Source: an uncultured Collinsella sp. (GTDB lineage Bacteria; Actinomycetota; Coriobacteriia; Coriobacteriales; Coriobacteriaceae). From it: DNA of 5,585 bases. Positions 1 to 5,568 of the stretch are shown piece after piece. The stretch's first letter is position 1. Each line of letters begins with the position of its first letter. The notes below the pieces were generated by a model. The model searched no databases, was not told the DNA's origin, and saw only the letters and a list, made by a program, of their open reading frames with translations. Made by a program: the position numbers and the translations under genes. The stretch lies in NCBI GenBank assembly GCA_937969105.1, contig CALBUZ010000147.1:1-5585 (forward strand), read 5' to 3'.

Positions 1-1223
1 CCGTGACCGATCTCGCGGCGCTTGGGGCTGCCCATGCGGCCGGTCTCGCCGGTGCAGAACGGCGGGAAGTTGTAGTGGTGCATATAGCGCTTGCCCTCGG
101 TGGGCTCGATGGTATCCAGACGCTGGCCCTCGTTGAGCATACCGAGCGACAGGACGGAAAGCACCTGGGTCTGACCACGCTGGAACAGGCCGGAGCCGTG
201 AACGAGCGGCAGATAGTTGTCTTTCACCATAATGGGACGAATCTCATCGGCGGCACGACCGTCGACGCGCTCGCCGGTCTCGACGACCATGGTGCGCATG
301 GCCTTCTTCTCGAGCTTCTTGAGTGCCACGGGGATCTCGCGCTCCCAGGCGGCCTGCTCCTCGTCGGTGAACTCGGCGCGGATGGACTCCTTCAGAGCCT
401 CGACCTTACCGATGCGGGAAAGCTTGTCGGCGTCGCGCAGGGCAGCGGCCATCTCGTCGTAGTGGGCGAAGATGCGCTCCTGGACCTCCTCGACGGGCTG
501 GTCGAGCGGGTACTCCTTCTTAACGATAGCGCCGTTGACCTGCTCCCACTCGGCGACGAACTCGTCTTGGGCCTGGCAGAAGGCAGCGAGGGCCTCCTGA
601 CCAAACTTCATAGCGGCGAGCATGTCGTCCTCGGAGATCTCCTCGGCGCCGGCCTCGACCATCGAGATGAAGTCGGCAGAGCCGCCCAGCTCCAGGTCCA
701 GGTCGGAGTTCTCGCGCTCCTCATAGGTGGGGTTGACGATAAACTCGCCGGTCTCCACGTTGCGGCCGATGCGCACGCAGGCAAGCGGGCCCTCGAAGGG
801 CACGCCGCCGAGCGTCATGGCCAGAGAAGCACCCATGACGTTGATGACGTCGAAGGGGTTAACCTGGTCGGCGACGAGCGAGGTGGCGACGATGTGCACC
901 TCGTTGCGGAAGCCATCCGGGAAGCTCGGGCGGATCGGGCGGTCGATCATACGAGCCGTGAGCGTGGCCTTCTCGCTGGGACGGCCCTCGCGCTTGAGGT
1001 AGCCACCCGGGATACGGCCGGCAGCGTACATCTTCTCGTTGAAGTCGACGGTCAGCGGGAAGAAGTCGTAATTCTTGCGCTCCTTGGAGACGACCACGGT
1101 ATCGAGCATCGTGGTGTCGCCCTGCTTGACCAGACAAGCGCCGGTGGCCTGCTTGGCAAGCTCGCCAGACTCGAAGGTGTAGGTCTTGCCGTACAGCTCA
1201 AAGGTCTTGGATACGAGTGTCAT
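1..1223 (-). CDS. pnp: Polynucleotide phosphorylase (PNPase), N-terminal 407 residues, cut by the window edge
   Basis: PNPase is a trimeric phosphorolytic 3'-5' exoribonuclease that degrades mRNA to nucleoside diphosphates in the cytoplasm, often with other decay enzymes. The reading frame opens at ATG 1223, 5 nt or less from a clear AAAGGAG Shine-Dalgarno, and stays open to the edge. Visible in order are the first RNase PH-like domain (about residues 8-145, with GGYLKREGRPSE at 73-84 and ARMIDRPIRPS at 90-100), the helical linker domain (about 150-310, rich in Glu and Ala), and the start of the second RNase PH domain (VDGRAADEIRPI, GLFQRGQTQ near 345, and REIGHG as the last residues). The YLKR at 75-78 stands where E. 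coli has the FFRR loop that contacts RNA. The catalytic aspartates and the KH and S1 domains lie outside the window; the family is normally about 700-750 residues. Identity is very secure from family motifs. Confidence 0.97.
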   Translation of the reverse strand, partial: MTLVSKTFELYGKTYTFESGELAKQATGACLVKQGDTTMLDTVVVSKERKNYDFFPLTVDFNEKMYAAGRIPGGYLKREGRPSEKATLTARMIDRPIRPSFPDGFRNEVHIVATSLVADQVNPFDVINVMGASLAMTLGGVPFEGPLACVRIGRNVETGEFIVNPTYEERENSDLDLELGGSADFISMVEAGAEEISEDDMLAAMKFGQEALAAFCQAQDEFVAEWEQVNGAIVKKEYPLDQPVEEVQERIFAHYDEMAAALRDADKLSRIGKVEALKESIRAEFTDEEQAAWEREIPVALKKLEKKAMRTMVVETGERVDGRAADEIRPIMVKDNYLPLVHGSGLFQRGQTQVLSVLSLGMLNEGQRLDTIEPTEGKRYMHHYNFPPFCTGETGRMGSPKRREIGH

Positions 1224-1227
1224 TGTT

Positions 1228-1234
1228 CTCCTTT
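1228..1234 (-). promoter_or_regulatory. pnp ribosome binding site
   Basis: AAAGGAG lies 4 nt before ATG 1223, which fixes the pnp start. It sits only 2 nt downstream of a strong GC-rich stem-loop (1237-1259), so access to this site could be affected by leader folding. Confidence 0.85.
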
Positions 1235-1236
1235 AC

Positions 1237-1259
1237 CCCACAGGCCCCTTGCCTGCGGG
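1237..1259 (-). promoter_or_regulatory. Stem-loop directly upstream of the pnp Shine-Dalgarno
   Basis: On the minus strand the arms CCCGCAGGC and GCCTGTGGG can pair over 9 bp (one G-U) around a 5-nt AAGGG loop. No T-tract follows, so it is not an intrinsic terminator. In E. coli the pnp leader holds a stem cut by RNase III, after which PNPase destroys the mRNA; this stem could play a similar part, but that is inference from position only. Confidence 0.55.
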
Positions 1260-1291
1260 CTTCTCATGTGACGCGGGCCCCCTGCCCCCGC

Positions 1292-1320
1292 CACGCTTCA
1301 GAGCGTGATTGTTCACGCCC
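1292..1320 (-). promoter_or_regulatory. Two mutually exclusive hairpins in the pnp leader
   Basis: Read on the minus strand, GCGTGA (1318-1313) can pair with TCACGC (1308-1303) around an ACAA loop, extended by one G-U and one G-C pair to 1320/1301. The second segment can instead pair forward: CACGCT (1307-1302) with AGCGTG (1297-1292) around a CTGA loop. Both stems are perfect over 6 bp and share 1303-1307, so only one can form at a time. Whether this acts as a switch is unknown. Confidence 0.4.
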
Positions 1321-1326
1321 TTACAC

Positions 1327-1358
1327 AAAAAGAGCGCCCCGCTGCGCAGGACGCTCTT
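1327..1358 (-). terminator. Intrinsic terminator after rpsO
   Basis: Fifteen nt after the rpsO stop, the minus strand forms a 12-bp stem (AAGAGCGTCCTG with its partner, two G-U wobbles) around a 5-nt CGCAG loop, followed by TTTTTGTG. The outer 7 bp are perfect and the U-tract overlaps the base of the stem, as is typical of rho-independent terminators. It separates rpsO from pnp, though partial read-through into pnp is common for this gene pair in other bacteria. Confidence 0.88.
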
Positions 1359-1373
1359 AGCATGTACAAATCC

Positions 1374-1652
1374 TTACTGGATGTTGTCGCGGATGCCCAG
1401 AGCCTTGATGAGCTCACGGTACTCGACGATGTCGTTCTTCTTGATGTAGGAGAGAAGACGACGACGACGGCCAACGAGCATAAGCAGGCCACGACGGGTG
1501 TGGAAGTCCTTCTGGTGGGACTTCATGTGCTCGGTCAGCTCCTTGATGCGCTCGGACAGGATGGCGACCTGAACCTTGGGGTTGCCGGTATCGACCGGAG
1601 AGTTACCGAACTGGGCGGTCAGCTCCGCCTTGCGCTCTTTGGAAACAGTCAT
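1374..1652 (-). CDS. rpsO: Small-subunit ribosomal protein S15
   Basis: S15 is a primary 16S rRNA-binding protein that joins the central-domain three-way junction early in 30S assembly and contributes to an intersubunit bridge. The 92-residue product is close to the family's usual 89. Hallmarks are NPKVQVAILSERI (24-36), a DFHTRRGLL segment (49-57) and VGRRRRLLSYIKK (60-72), ending in LGIRDNIQ. The frame is open further upstream to 1748, but ATG 1652 is chosen because it has AAAGGTG at a 5-nt spacing and gives the canonical S15 N-terminus (MTVSKERKAEL). It is probably a transcription unit of its own: a 138-nt gap precedes it and a strong terminator follows. S15 represses its own translation through leader RNA in several phyla; the leader here has hairpins that could serve this, but no known S15 leader class was recognised. 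Confidence 0.97.
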   Translation of the reverse strand: MTVSKERKAELTAQFGNSPVDTGNPKVQVAILSERIKELTEHMKSHQKDFHTRRGLLMLVGRRRRLLSYIKKNDIVEYRELIKALGIRDNIQ

Positions 1653-1657
1653 TGTTT

Positions 1658-1664
1658 CACCTTT
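1658..1664 (-). promoter_or_regulatory. rpsO ribosome binding site
   Basis: AAAGGTG with a 5-nt spacer before ATG 1652. It decides the start against the upstream in-frame ATG at 1748, which would add 32 non-S15 residues. Confidence 0.8.
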
Positions 1665-1672
1665 CGTTTCGC

Positions 1673-1698
1673 GTCGCCCGCGGGCGACTCTATTCGCC
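1673..1698 (-). promoter_or_regulatory. Structured rpsO leader element with a 16-bp perfect palindrome
   Basis: Positions 1673-1688 are the perfect palindrome GTCGCCCGCGGGCGAC, which in RNA gives a 6-bp stem with a CGCG loop ending 8 nt before the Shine-Dalgarno. Its 5' arm (TCGCC, 1687-1683 on the minus strand) is also complementary to an upstream GGCGA (1698-1694), so two alternative stems can form. A candidate for S15 autoregulation by location; no functional evidence. Confidence 0.4.
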
Positions 1699-1757
1699 TC
1701 GGACTGGGAAGCCGCCGGTGGAGCGAGCATCCAAGGTCGAGGTACCAACAGGTCGGT

Positions 1758-1766
1758 ATGTTACCA
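1758..1766 (-). promoter_or_regulatory. Candidate extended -10 promoter for rpsO
   Basis: The minus strand reads TGGTAACAT, an extended -10 (TGN followed by a hexamer matching TATAAT at 4 of 6). The -35 region at a 17-nt spacing (GCGCAG) is poor. Transcription would begin near 1751 and give a leader of about 100 nt containing the 1673-1698 hairpin. This is the best candidate in the gap, but is weak. Confidence 0.3.
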
Positions 1767-1790
1767 CAAGCGGCGCGCGCCTGCGCATCA

Positions 1791-2540
1791 TCACCGACCC
1801 AACATGAATTCCATCGCACGGAGCCGCTGATCGGTGTGCGTGGCGGCCCAAACATGCGAAAGCCCCAGCAAAAATGCAGCCGTATGCGGATCGATTCGCT
1901 CGGCCATAAGGGTATCGAACGTCATGGACATCAGGGCGCGCAGCCATGCAACCTCGCCGGTTGAGACCAACTCGGCGCCCGGAACGCTCGACGCGCACGA
2001 CCCACACAAGAGGCCGCCCGCCTGGGGCGAAAAATACGACAGCATAGGGTCTCCGCACAGCACGCAAGCCGAGAAATCGGGTCGGTAACCAACGTGCGAC
2101 AGCAGTTTAAAGACAAAGGCCGCCACGAGCAGGTCCATATGTGCCGAGTCGAGCCCGCTGCCGACAAGCGTGAGCGCCCGCTGCGTGATGGCAAAGGTAA
2201 ATGGATCCTCGGCATCCTCGAACGAGCACACGCGCGCAACCTCGGCGATCGCGCTGGCGGCACAGGTCGTCTCGTAGTCAGGAGCGACACCGAGCGGCGC
2301 CTCCATAAGCTCCGCCTGAGAAACCACGTCGAGCGACCGTCCATGCGCCAGCAGCATATCGACGGTGCAGAAGAGCTCGCAGCGGGCAGCAAGGCGACCG
2401 CCAGGCTTCCGTGCGCCCTTGGCCACGGCACGCACCTGCCGCCCCCGTTCGTCGAGCATCGTCAAAATCAGGTCGGTTTCCTTGAGCTTCGTCTTGTCGA
2501 GGACGAGCACCTTTGTGCGATATGTGCGAGAGCCTGCCAT
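1791..2540 (-). CDS. recO: DNA repair protein RecO
   Basis: RecO anneals complementary single strands and, with RecR (and RecF), loads RecA onto SSB-coated DNA in gap repair. The 249-residue product has the usual length. The N-terminal OB-fold region (about 1-80) begins with RTYRTKVLVLD and includes LKETDLILTMLDERG and a KGARKPGGRL basic stretch; a helical domain follows, containing a zinc site C159-x2-C162 and C179-x2-C182 as in many RecO proteins. It starts 12 nt after the era stop and has no recognisable Shine-Dalgarno: the bases before ATG 2540 are the 3' arm of an 8-bp stem-loop. Translation is therefore probably coupled to era. It is the last gene of the phoH-era block; no intrinsic terminator with a T-tract follows. 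Confidence 0.95.
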   Translation of the reverse strand: MAGSRTYRTKVLVLDKTKLKETDLILTMLDERGRQVRAVAKGARKPGGRLAARCELFCTVDMLLAHGRSLDVVSQAELMEAPLGVAPDYETTCAASAIAEVARVCSFEDAEDPFTFAITQRALTLVGSGLDSAHMDLLVAAFVFKLLSHVGYRPDFSACVLCGDPMLSYFSPQAGGLLCGSCASSVPGAELVSTGEVAWLRALMSMTFDTLMAERIDPHTAAFLLGLSHVWAATHTDQRLRAMEFMLGR

Positions 2541-2541
2541 G

Positions 2542-2567
2542 AACGCCGAGGCTTAATCTTCGGCGTT
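2542..2567 (-). promoter_or_regulatory. Stem-loop at the era/recO junction enclosing the era stop codon
   Basis: The perfect 8-bp arms AACGCCGA (2567-2560 on the minus strand) and TCGGCGTT (2549-2542) flank a 10-nt loop holding the era TAA (2555-2553). The 3' arm ends one base before the recO ATG. There is no T-tract, so this is not a terminator. A ribosome finishing era would open the stem, which suits translational coupling (inference). Confidence 0.5.
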
Positions 2568-3623
2568 ATAGCCAAAGCGGCGGATCTGTGCCTCGTCATC
2601 GCGCCAGCCGGCCTTGACCTTCACGTCGAGCTCCAAAAAGACCTGAGTGCCAAAGATACGCTCAAGGTCACGACGGGCATCGATGCCGATATGCTTGATC
2701 ATCTCGCCGCCCTTGCCGATGATGATACCCTTCTGCCCCTCGCGCTCGACGTAAATCGTGGCGTGCACGCGCAGGACCTTCTTAGTCTGCTCGAGCGCGT
2801 CACAGATGACGCCCACGGAGTGAGGGATCTCGTCGCGAGTGCGACGCAGGACCTTCTCACGCACAAACTCGGCCACGAGAGTCTCGTCGGACGCGTCGGT
2901 GCCCATGTCCTCGGGGAACCAACGCGGACCCTCGGGCAAAAAGCGAGCGACGGTCTCGATAAACGCATCGACGTTGAAGTTCTTGACTGACGACGTCACG
3001 ATCTCGTCATCGTATTCCATAAGCTCGTGAGCTGCCTTAAGCTGCTCCATGACCTGTGCGGGGTCGGCCTCATCGGCCTTGGTGAGCACCAGGACCTTCT
3101 TGGAACGGGCGTTTTTGACGCGCTCGGCAACCCAGGCGTCTCCCCTGCCGATCGGTTTGGTGGCGTCGATCAAAAACGCAACGACGTCTACGTCATTGAG
3201 CTCAAACAGGGCGCTCTTGTTAAGCTCGGAGCCCAGGCCGTCCTTGGGCTTGTGGATACCCGGCGTATCAACGAAGACCAGCTGGTAGCCGGGGCGGTTG
3301 ACCACGGCACGCATACGGCGGCGGGTCGTCTGGGCCACCGGAGAGGTGATGGCGACTTTCTTGCCGTAACAGGCGTTGAGCAGCGTGGACTTGCCGGCGT
3401 TGGGGCGACCGACCAGGGCCACAAAGCCGCTGCGGAAACCGGGTTCCACGTCGCCAAAGCCCGCGAGGCTCTCATCCTCGTCGCACAGGGCATCGAGCTC
3501 CTCGTCGCTCATACCCTCAAACGGGTCGAACTCCTCGACCTCGTCAAACGAATCAGCACCTTTAGCCTCGTCCAGGACCTCGTCATCCAAAACGTCATCG
3601 GTAGGCTGCATATTGTCGGACAT
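2553..3623 (-). CDS. era: GTPase Era with an acidic N-terminal extension
   Basis: Era is an essential GTPase that binds the 3' end of 16S rRNA and checks 30S maturation. The G-domain motifs are G1 GRPNAGKST (72-80), the switch I segment SPVAQTTRRR (94-103), G3 DTPG (119-122), G4 TKAD (181-184, where E. coli has NKxD) and a G5-like TSSV (210-213). The C-terminal KH domain has GIIIGKGGEMIKHIG (299-313, with GKGG at 303-306). At 356 residues it is about 55-60 longer than the usual ~300. The extra part is the N-terminus: residues 1-60 hold 25 Asp/Glu, one Lys and no Arg, and look disordered. ATG 3623 is favoured by AAAGGGA at a 5-nt spacing; the internal Met38 has only a GAGGG placed too close. 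It starts 12 nt after dgkA and ends 12 nt before recO. The neighbour YbeY also acts on 16S rRNA 3'-end maturation. Confidence 0.96.
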   Translation of the reverse strand: MSDNMQPTDDVLDDEVLDEAKGADSFDEVEEFDPFEGMSDEELDALCDEDESLAGFGDVEPGFRSGFVALVGRPNAGKSTLLNACYGKKVAITSPVAQTTRRRMRAVVNRPGYQLVFVDTPGIHKPKDGLGSELNKSALFELNDVDVVAFLIDATKPIGRGDAWVAERVKNARSKKVLVLTKADEADPAQVMEQLKAAHELMEYDDEIVTSSVKNFNVDAFIETVARFLPEGPRWFPEDMGTDASDETLVAEFVREKVLRRTRDEIPHSVGVICDALEQTKKVLRVHATIYVEREGQKGIIIGKGGEMIKHIGIDARRDLERIFGTQVFLELDVKVKAGWRDDEAQIRRFGYNAED

Positions 3624-3635
3624 GGGAATCCCTTT

Positions 3636-4013
3636 CTAAATAAAGCCGAGCGCGTGGGCAAAGACAAGCAGGCCCACGATCGCGGCGGTAATGGAAAGAA
3701 CGTATACAGAGGCAGCGGCGATATCCTTCGCGCGCTTGGCCAGCGGATGCAGCTCCTGGGTCGCCAGGTCGACAATAGCCTCCATGGCGGTATTGCACAA
3801 CTCGCCGTGAATCACCAGGCCGCAGCAGATGATGACCGTAGCCCACTCGGCAATATCGAGCCCCACGATGCAGCCGGCAATGACGGTGCACACGCCCGCC
3901 ACGAGCATGACCTTGATATTGCGCTCGGTCTTGACGGCGGTGACGAAGCCCTCCATGGCGTATGAGAAGGACTTCAAAAAGGAAGGATGGTCCTTGTTCG
4001 ATCCGGGAATCAT
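3636..4013 (-). CDS. dgkA: Undecaprenol/diacylglycerol kinase, integral membrane (DagK family)
   Basis: This is a small membrane kinase of the prokaryotic DagK family. In Gram-positive bacteria these enzymes mainly phosphorylate undecaprenol, feeding the lipid carrier pool for cell wall synthesis, with diacylglycerol a minor substrate. The 125 residues include a cytoplasmic start with FSYAMEGFVTAVKTERNIK (16-34; E30 matches a conserved acidic position), three predicted membrane helices (about 34-51, 55-72 and 100-120), and the signature HGELCNTAMEAIVDL (69-83) with E71, N74 and E78 as the expected catalytic/Mg residues, followed by KRAKDIAAASVYV (93-105). The Shine-Dalgarno AGGAG (4024-4020) overlaps the ybeY TAG stop and is 6 nt from ATG 4013. 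The two substrates cannot be separated from sequence alone. The symbol follows the common family name; undecaprenol kinase is the more likely activity. Confidence 0.92.
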   Translation of the reverse strand: MIPGSNKDHPSFLKSFSYAMEGFVTAVKTERNIKVMLVAGVCTVIAGCIVGLDIAEWATVIICCGLVIHGELCNTAMEAIVDLATQELHPLAKRAKDIAAASVYVLSITAAIVGLLVFAHALGFI

Positions 4014-4022
4014 AAACGGCTC

Positions 4023-4532
4023 CTAGTCGTGGGCGTGGTTGGTTATGGGGCCGACGTGGACGAGTTTGGGGTCCTCGCCGCGCTCAAGCGCCAGGACGCG
4101 CAGGATGGCATCCTCGCGTGCCTCCATGACCTCGGCCTCATCGTCCTCGATGTGGTCGTAACCCAGCAGGTGCAGCATTCCGTGCACGAGCATCAGTCGG
4201 CACTCATCGGCGGGGCTGTTGCCAAAGCCGGGAGCCTGGCGGGCAATGACCTGCGGGGCCAGGATAATATCGCCGAGCTCGAGTGTCTCGTCGGCGGGAA
4301 TGTCCTCGTCAAAGGCCGAGTCGCATTCAAACGAAAGGACATCGGTGGTGCGATCGATGCCGCGCCACTCGTGGTTGAGCTCGTGCATCTCGTCCTCATC
4401 GACATACGAAAGGGAAATCTCGACCTCACGCTCAACACCCTCGGCGGCAAGCACAACTCCGCAGATGTGCTCCACCTCCTGGGCATCGAGCAGCGTATCG
4501 AGCTCGGCATCGTTGCTGATCAATACACTCAA
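4023..4532 (-). CDS. ybeY: Endoribonuclease YbeY (rRNA maturation factor), TTG start
   Basis: YbeY is a metal-dependent single-strand endoribonuclease implicated in 16S rRNA 3'-end maturation and late 70S quality control. The 169-residue product carries the family signature HGMLHLLGYDH (117-127), in which H117, H121 and H127 bind the metal, and the upstream R61-x2-DVLSF (61-68) with the conserved arginine. The start is TTG at 4532: no ATG lies upstream in frame before the phoH stop region, and a strong AAAGGAG sits 5 nt before it. The TTG overlaps the phoH TGA as TTGA, indicating translational coupling. The first ATG inside (Met49) would delete a conserved part of the fold. The C-terminal tail is longer than the catalytic core needs (from about 140) and is Asp/His rich (HVGPITNHAHD). 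Confidence 0.95.
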   Translation of the reverse strand: MSVLISNDAELDTLLDAQEVEHICGVVLAAEGVEREVEISLSYVDEDEMHELNHEWRGIDRTTDVLSFECDSAFDEDIPADETLELGDIILAPQVIARQAPGFGNSPADECRLMLVHGMLHLLGYDHIEDDEAEVMEAREDAILRVLALERGEDPKLVHVGPITNHAHD

Positions 4533-5515
4533 CGGGACTCCTTTCGGTCGCGCGAGCGCTGCTCACGCACATCATCATAAGCATCGTATGCCTCGACGAT
4601 ACGCCCCACCAAGGCATGGCGCACCACGTCGGCACGCTCGAGGTGAGAAAATGCGACATCGTCGACACGACCCAAAATCTGCTCAACGTCGGCAAGACCG
4701 CCACGACGACCCACCAGGTCGCGCTGGCTCAGGTCGCCGGTAATCACGAACTTGGAATTAAAACCCAGGCGCGTCAGGAACATCTTCATCTGCTCGGGCG
4801 TCGTGTTCTGTGCCTCATCGAGCACCACAAAGGCATCACTCAGCGTGCGGCCGCGCATGTAGGCAAGCGGGGCGATCTCGATCACGCCGCGCTCCATGAG
4901 CTCATCGGTGCGCTCGCGATCCATCATGTCAAAAAGGGCATCGTAGAGCGGACGCATATAGGGATCGATCTTTTCCTCGAGGGTACCGGGCAAAAAGCCC
5001 AGGTTCTCCCCCGCCTCGACAACCGGACGCGTCAAGATCAGACGGCCCACCTCGTGACGCTTAAGCGCGGCAACGGCGAGCGCCATGGCCAGATAGGTCT
5101 TACCGGTACCAGCAGGCCCCAGGCCAAACGTGATGGTATGCGAGCGGATGGCATCCACATAGCGCTTTTGACCGAGCGTCTTGGGGCGGATAACGCGACC
5201 GCGATAAGATAGCAGCACGTCATCGCGCAACGACGAGGCATCATGCTCGCCGTCGCGCAAGACCGCCAGACAGCGCGAGACATCGTCGGCAGACAGCGTG
5301 CGCCCGGAAGCGGCCTCACGAAAGGCATGTTCGAAAAAACGCGCGACCAGCTCGACCTCATCCGGATCGCCGCTCACGGCAACACTGTCACCGCGGGCAA
5401 CCACATGGGCGCGCACCAGGTTCTCGAGTGCACGAAGGACGCCGTCGCCGGCGCCCAAAACGCGCGAGGGGTCGATACCCTCGGGAACGGTAAGTCTAAT
5501 CTTCGAGGCTTCCAT
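4529..5515 (-). CDS. phoH: PhoH-family ATPase
   Basis: This PhoH-like (PhoH/YbeZ-type) P-loop ATPase belongs to a family genetically and physically linked to YbeY and thought to act in RNA metabolism; its exact activity is not settled. With the chosen start it is 328 residues, in the normal range. An N-terminal KH-like region (about 1-75) precedes the ATPase domain: Walker A GPAGTGKT (133-140), LTRPVVEAGENLGFLPG (161-177), AYMRGRTL (218-225), Walker B VVLDEAQN (230-237), and TGDLSQRDL (259-267) as a sensor-like segment. ATG 5515 is preceded by AGGGAGG and gives the typical opening MEASKIRLTVPEG; in-frame ATGs at 5533, 5551 and 5572 lack a Shine-Dalgarno. The stop overlaps the ybeY start by 4 nt. 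It is the first complete gene of the operon. Confidence 0.95.
   Translation of the reverse strand: MEASKIRLTVPEGIDPSRVLGAGDGVLRALENLVRAHVVARGDSVAVSGDPDEVELVARFFEHAFREAASGRTLSADDVSRCLAVLRDGEHDASSLRDDVLLSYRGRVIRPKTLGQKRYVDAIRSHTITFGLGPAGTGKTYLAMALAVAALKRHEVGRLILTRPVVEAGENLGFLPGTLEEKIDPYMRPLYDALFDMMDRERTDELMERGVIEIAPLAYMRGRTLSDAFVVLDEAQNTTPEQMKMFLTRLGFNSKFVITGDLSQRDLVGRRGGLADVEQILGRVDDVAFSHLERADVVRHALVGRIVEAYDAYDDVREQRSRDRKESR
4538..4544 (-). promoter_or_regulatory. ybeY ribosome binding site supporting the TTG start
   Basis: AAAGGAG lies inside the last codons of phoH with a 5-nt spacer to the TTG at 4532. It is the main reason for accepting a non-ATG start. Confidence 0.8.
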
Positions 5516-5518
5516 GAA

Positions 5519-5525
5519 CCTCCCT
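5519..5525 (-). promoter_or_regulatory. phoH ribosome binding site
   Basis: AGGGAGG 3 nt before ATG 5515 (counting from the last G; the upstream AGGG half is at a more usual distance). It selects this start over three upstream in-frame ATGs. Confidence 0.65.
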
Positions 5526-5546
5526 GTGTGCATGGACCAAGCCGGA

Positions 5547-5568
5547 ATCATCGACTCCGATGATAGCA
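5547..5568 (-). promoter_or_regulatory. Candidate extended -10 promoter or leader hairpin upstream of phoH
   Basis: The minus strand contains TGCTATCAT (5568-5560), an extended -10 with a hexamer matching TATAAT at 5 of 6; any -35 would fall at the window edge and cannot be judged. The same place holds a perfect 7-bp inverted repeat, ATCATCG and CGATGAT around a GAGT loop (5564-5547). If the promoter is real, the repeat would lie partly upstream of the transcript, so it would be a DNA site and not an RNA hairpin. Either reading is tentative. Confidence 0.3.

Noticed and set aside
3..1271. A 422-codon open frame on the plus strand, antisense to pnp
   Set aside because: pnp on the minus strand matches its family throughout. 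The antisense frame is Leu/Gly/His rich with no recognisable motif, a by-product of GC-biased codons.
1278..1289. G-rich stretch (GGGGGCAGGGGG on the minus strand) in the pnp leader as a G-quadruplex
   Set aside because: Only two G-tracts are adjacent; the next two are about 25-45 nt away, and those G's are better explained by the 1237-1259 stem.
1653..1748. A longer S15 start at ATG 1748
   Set aside because: It adds 32 residues unlike any S15 and lacks a Shine-Dalgarno; ATG 1652 has both the site and the family N-terminus.
1772..1781. GGCGCGCGCC palindrome just after recO as a terminator
   Set aside because: It is short and followed by no T-tract; ordinary for this base composition.
2094..3965. 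Two long plus-strand open frames (2094-2990 and 3027-3965) antisense to recO, era and dgkA
   Set aside because: They mirror secure genes on the other strand, cross gene boundaries and show low-complexity translations with no family signature.
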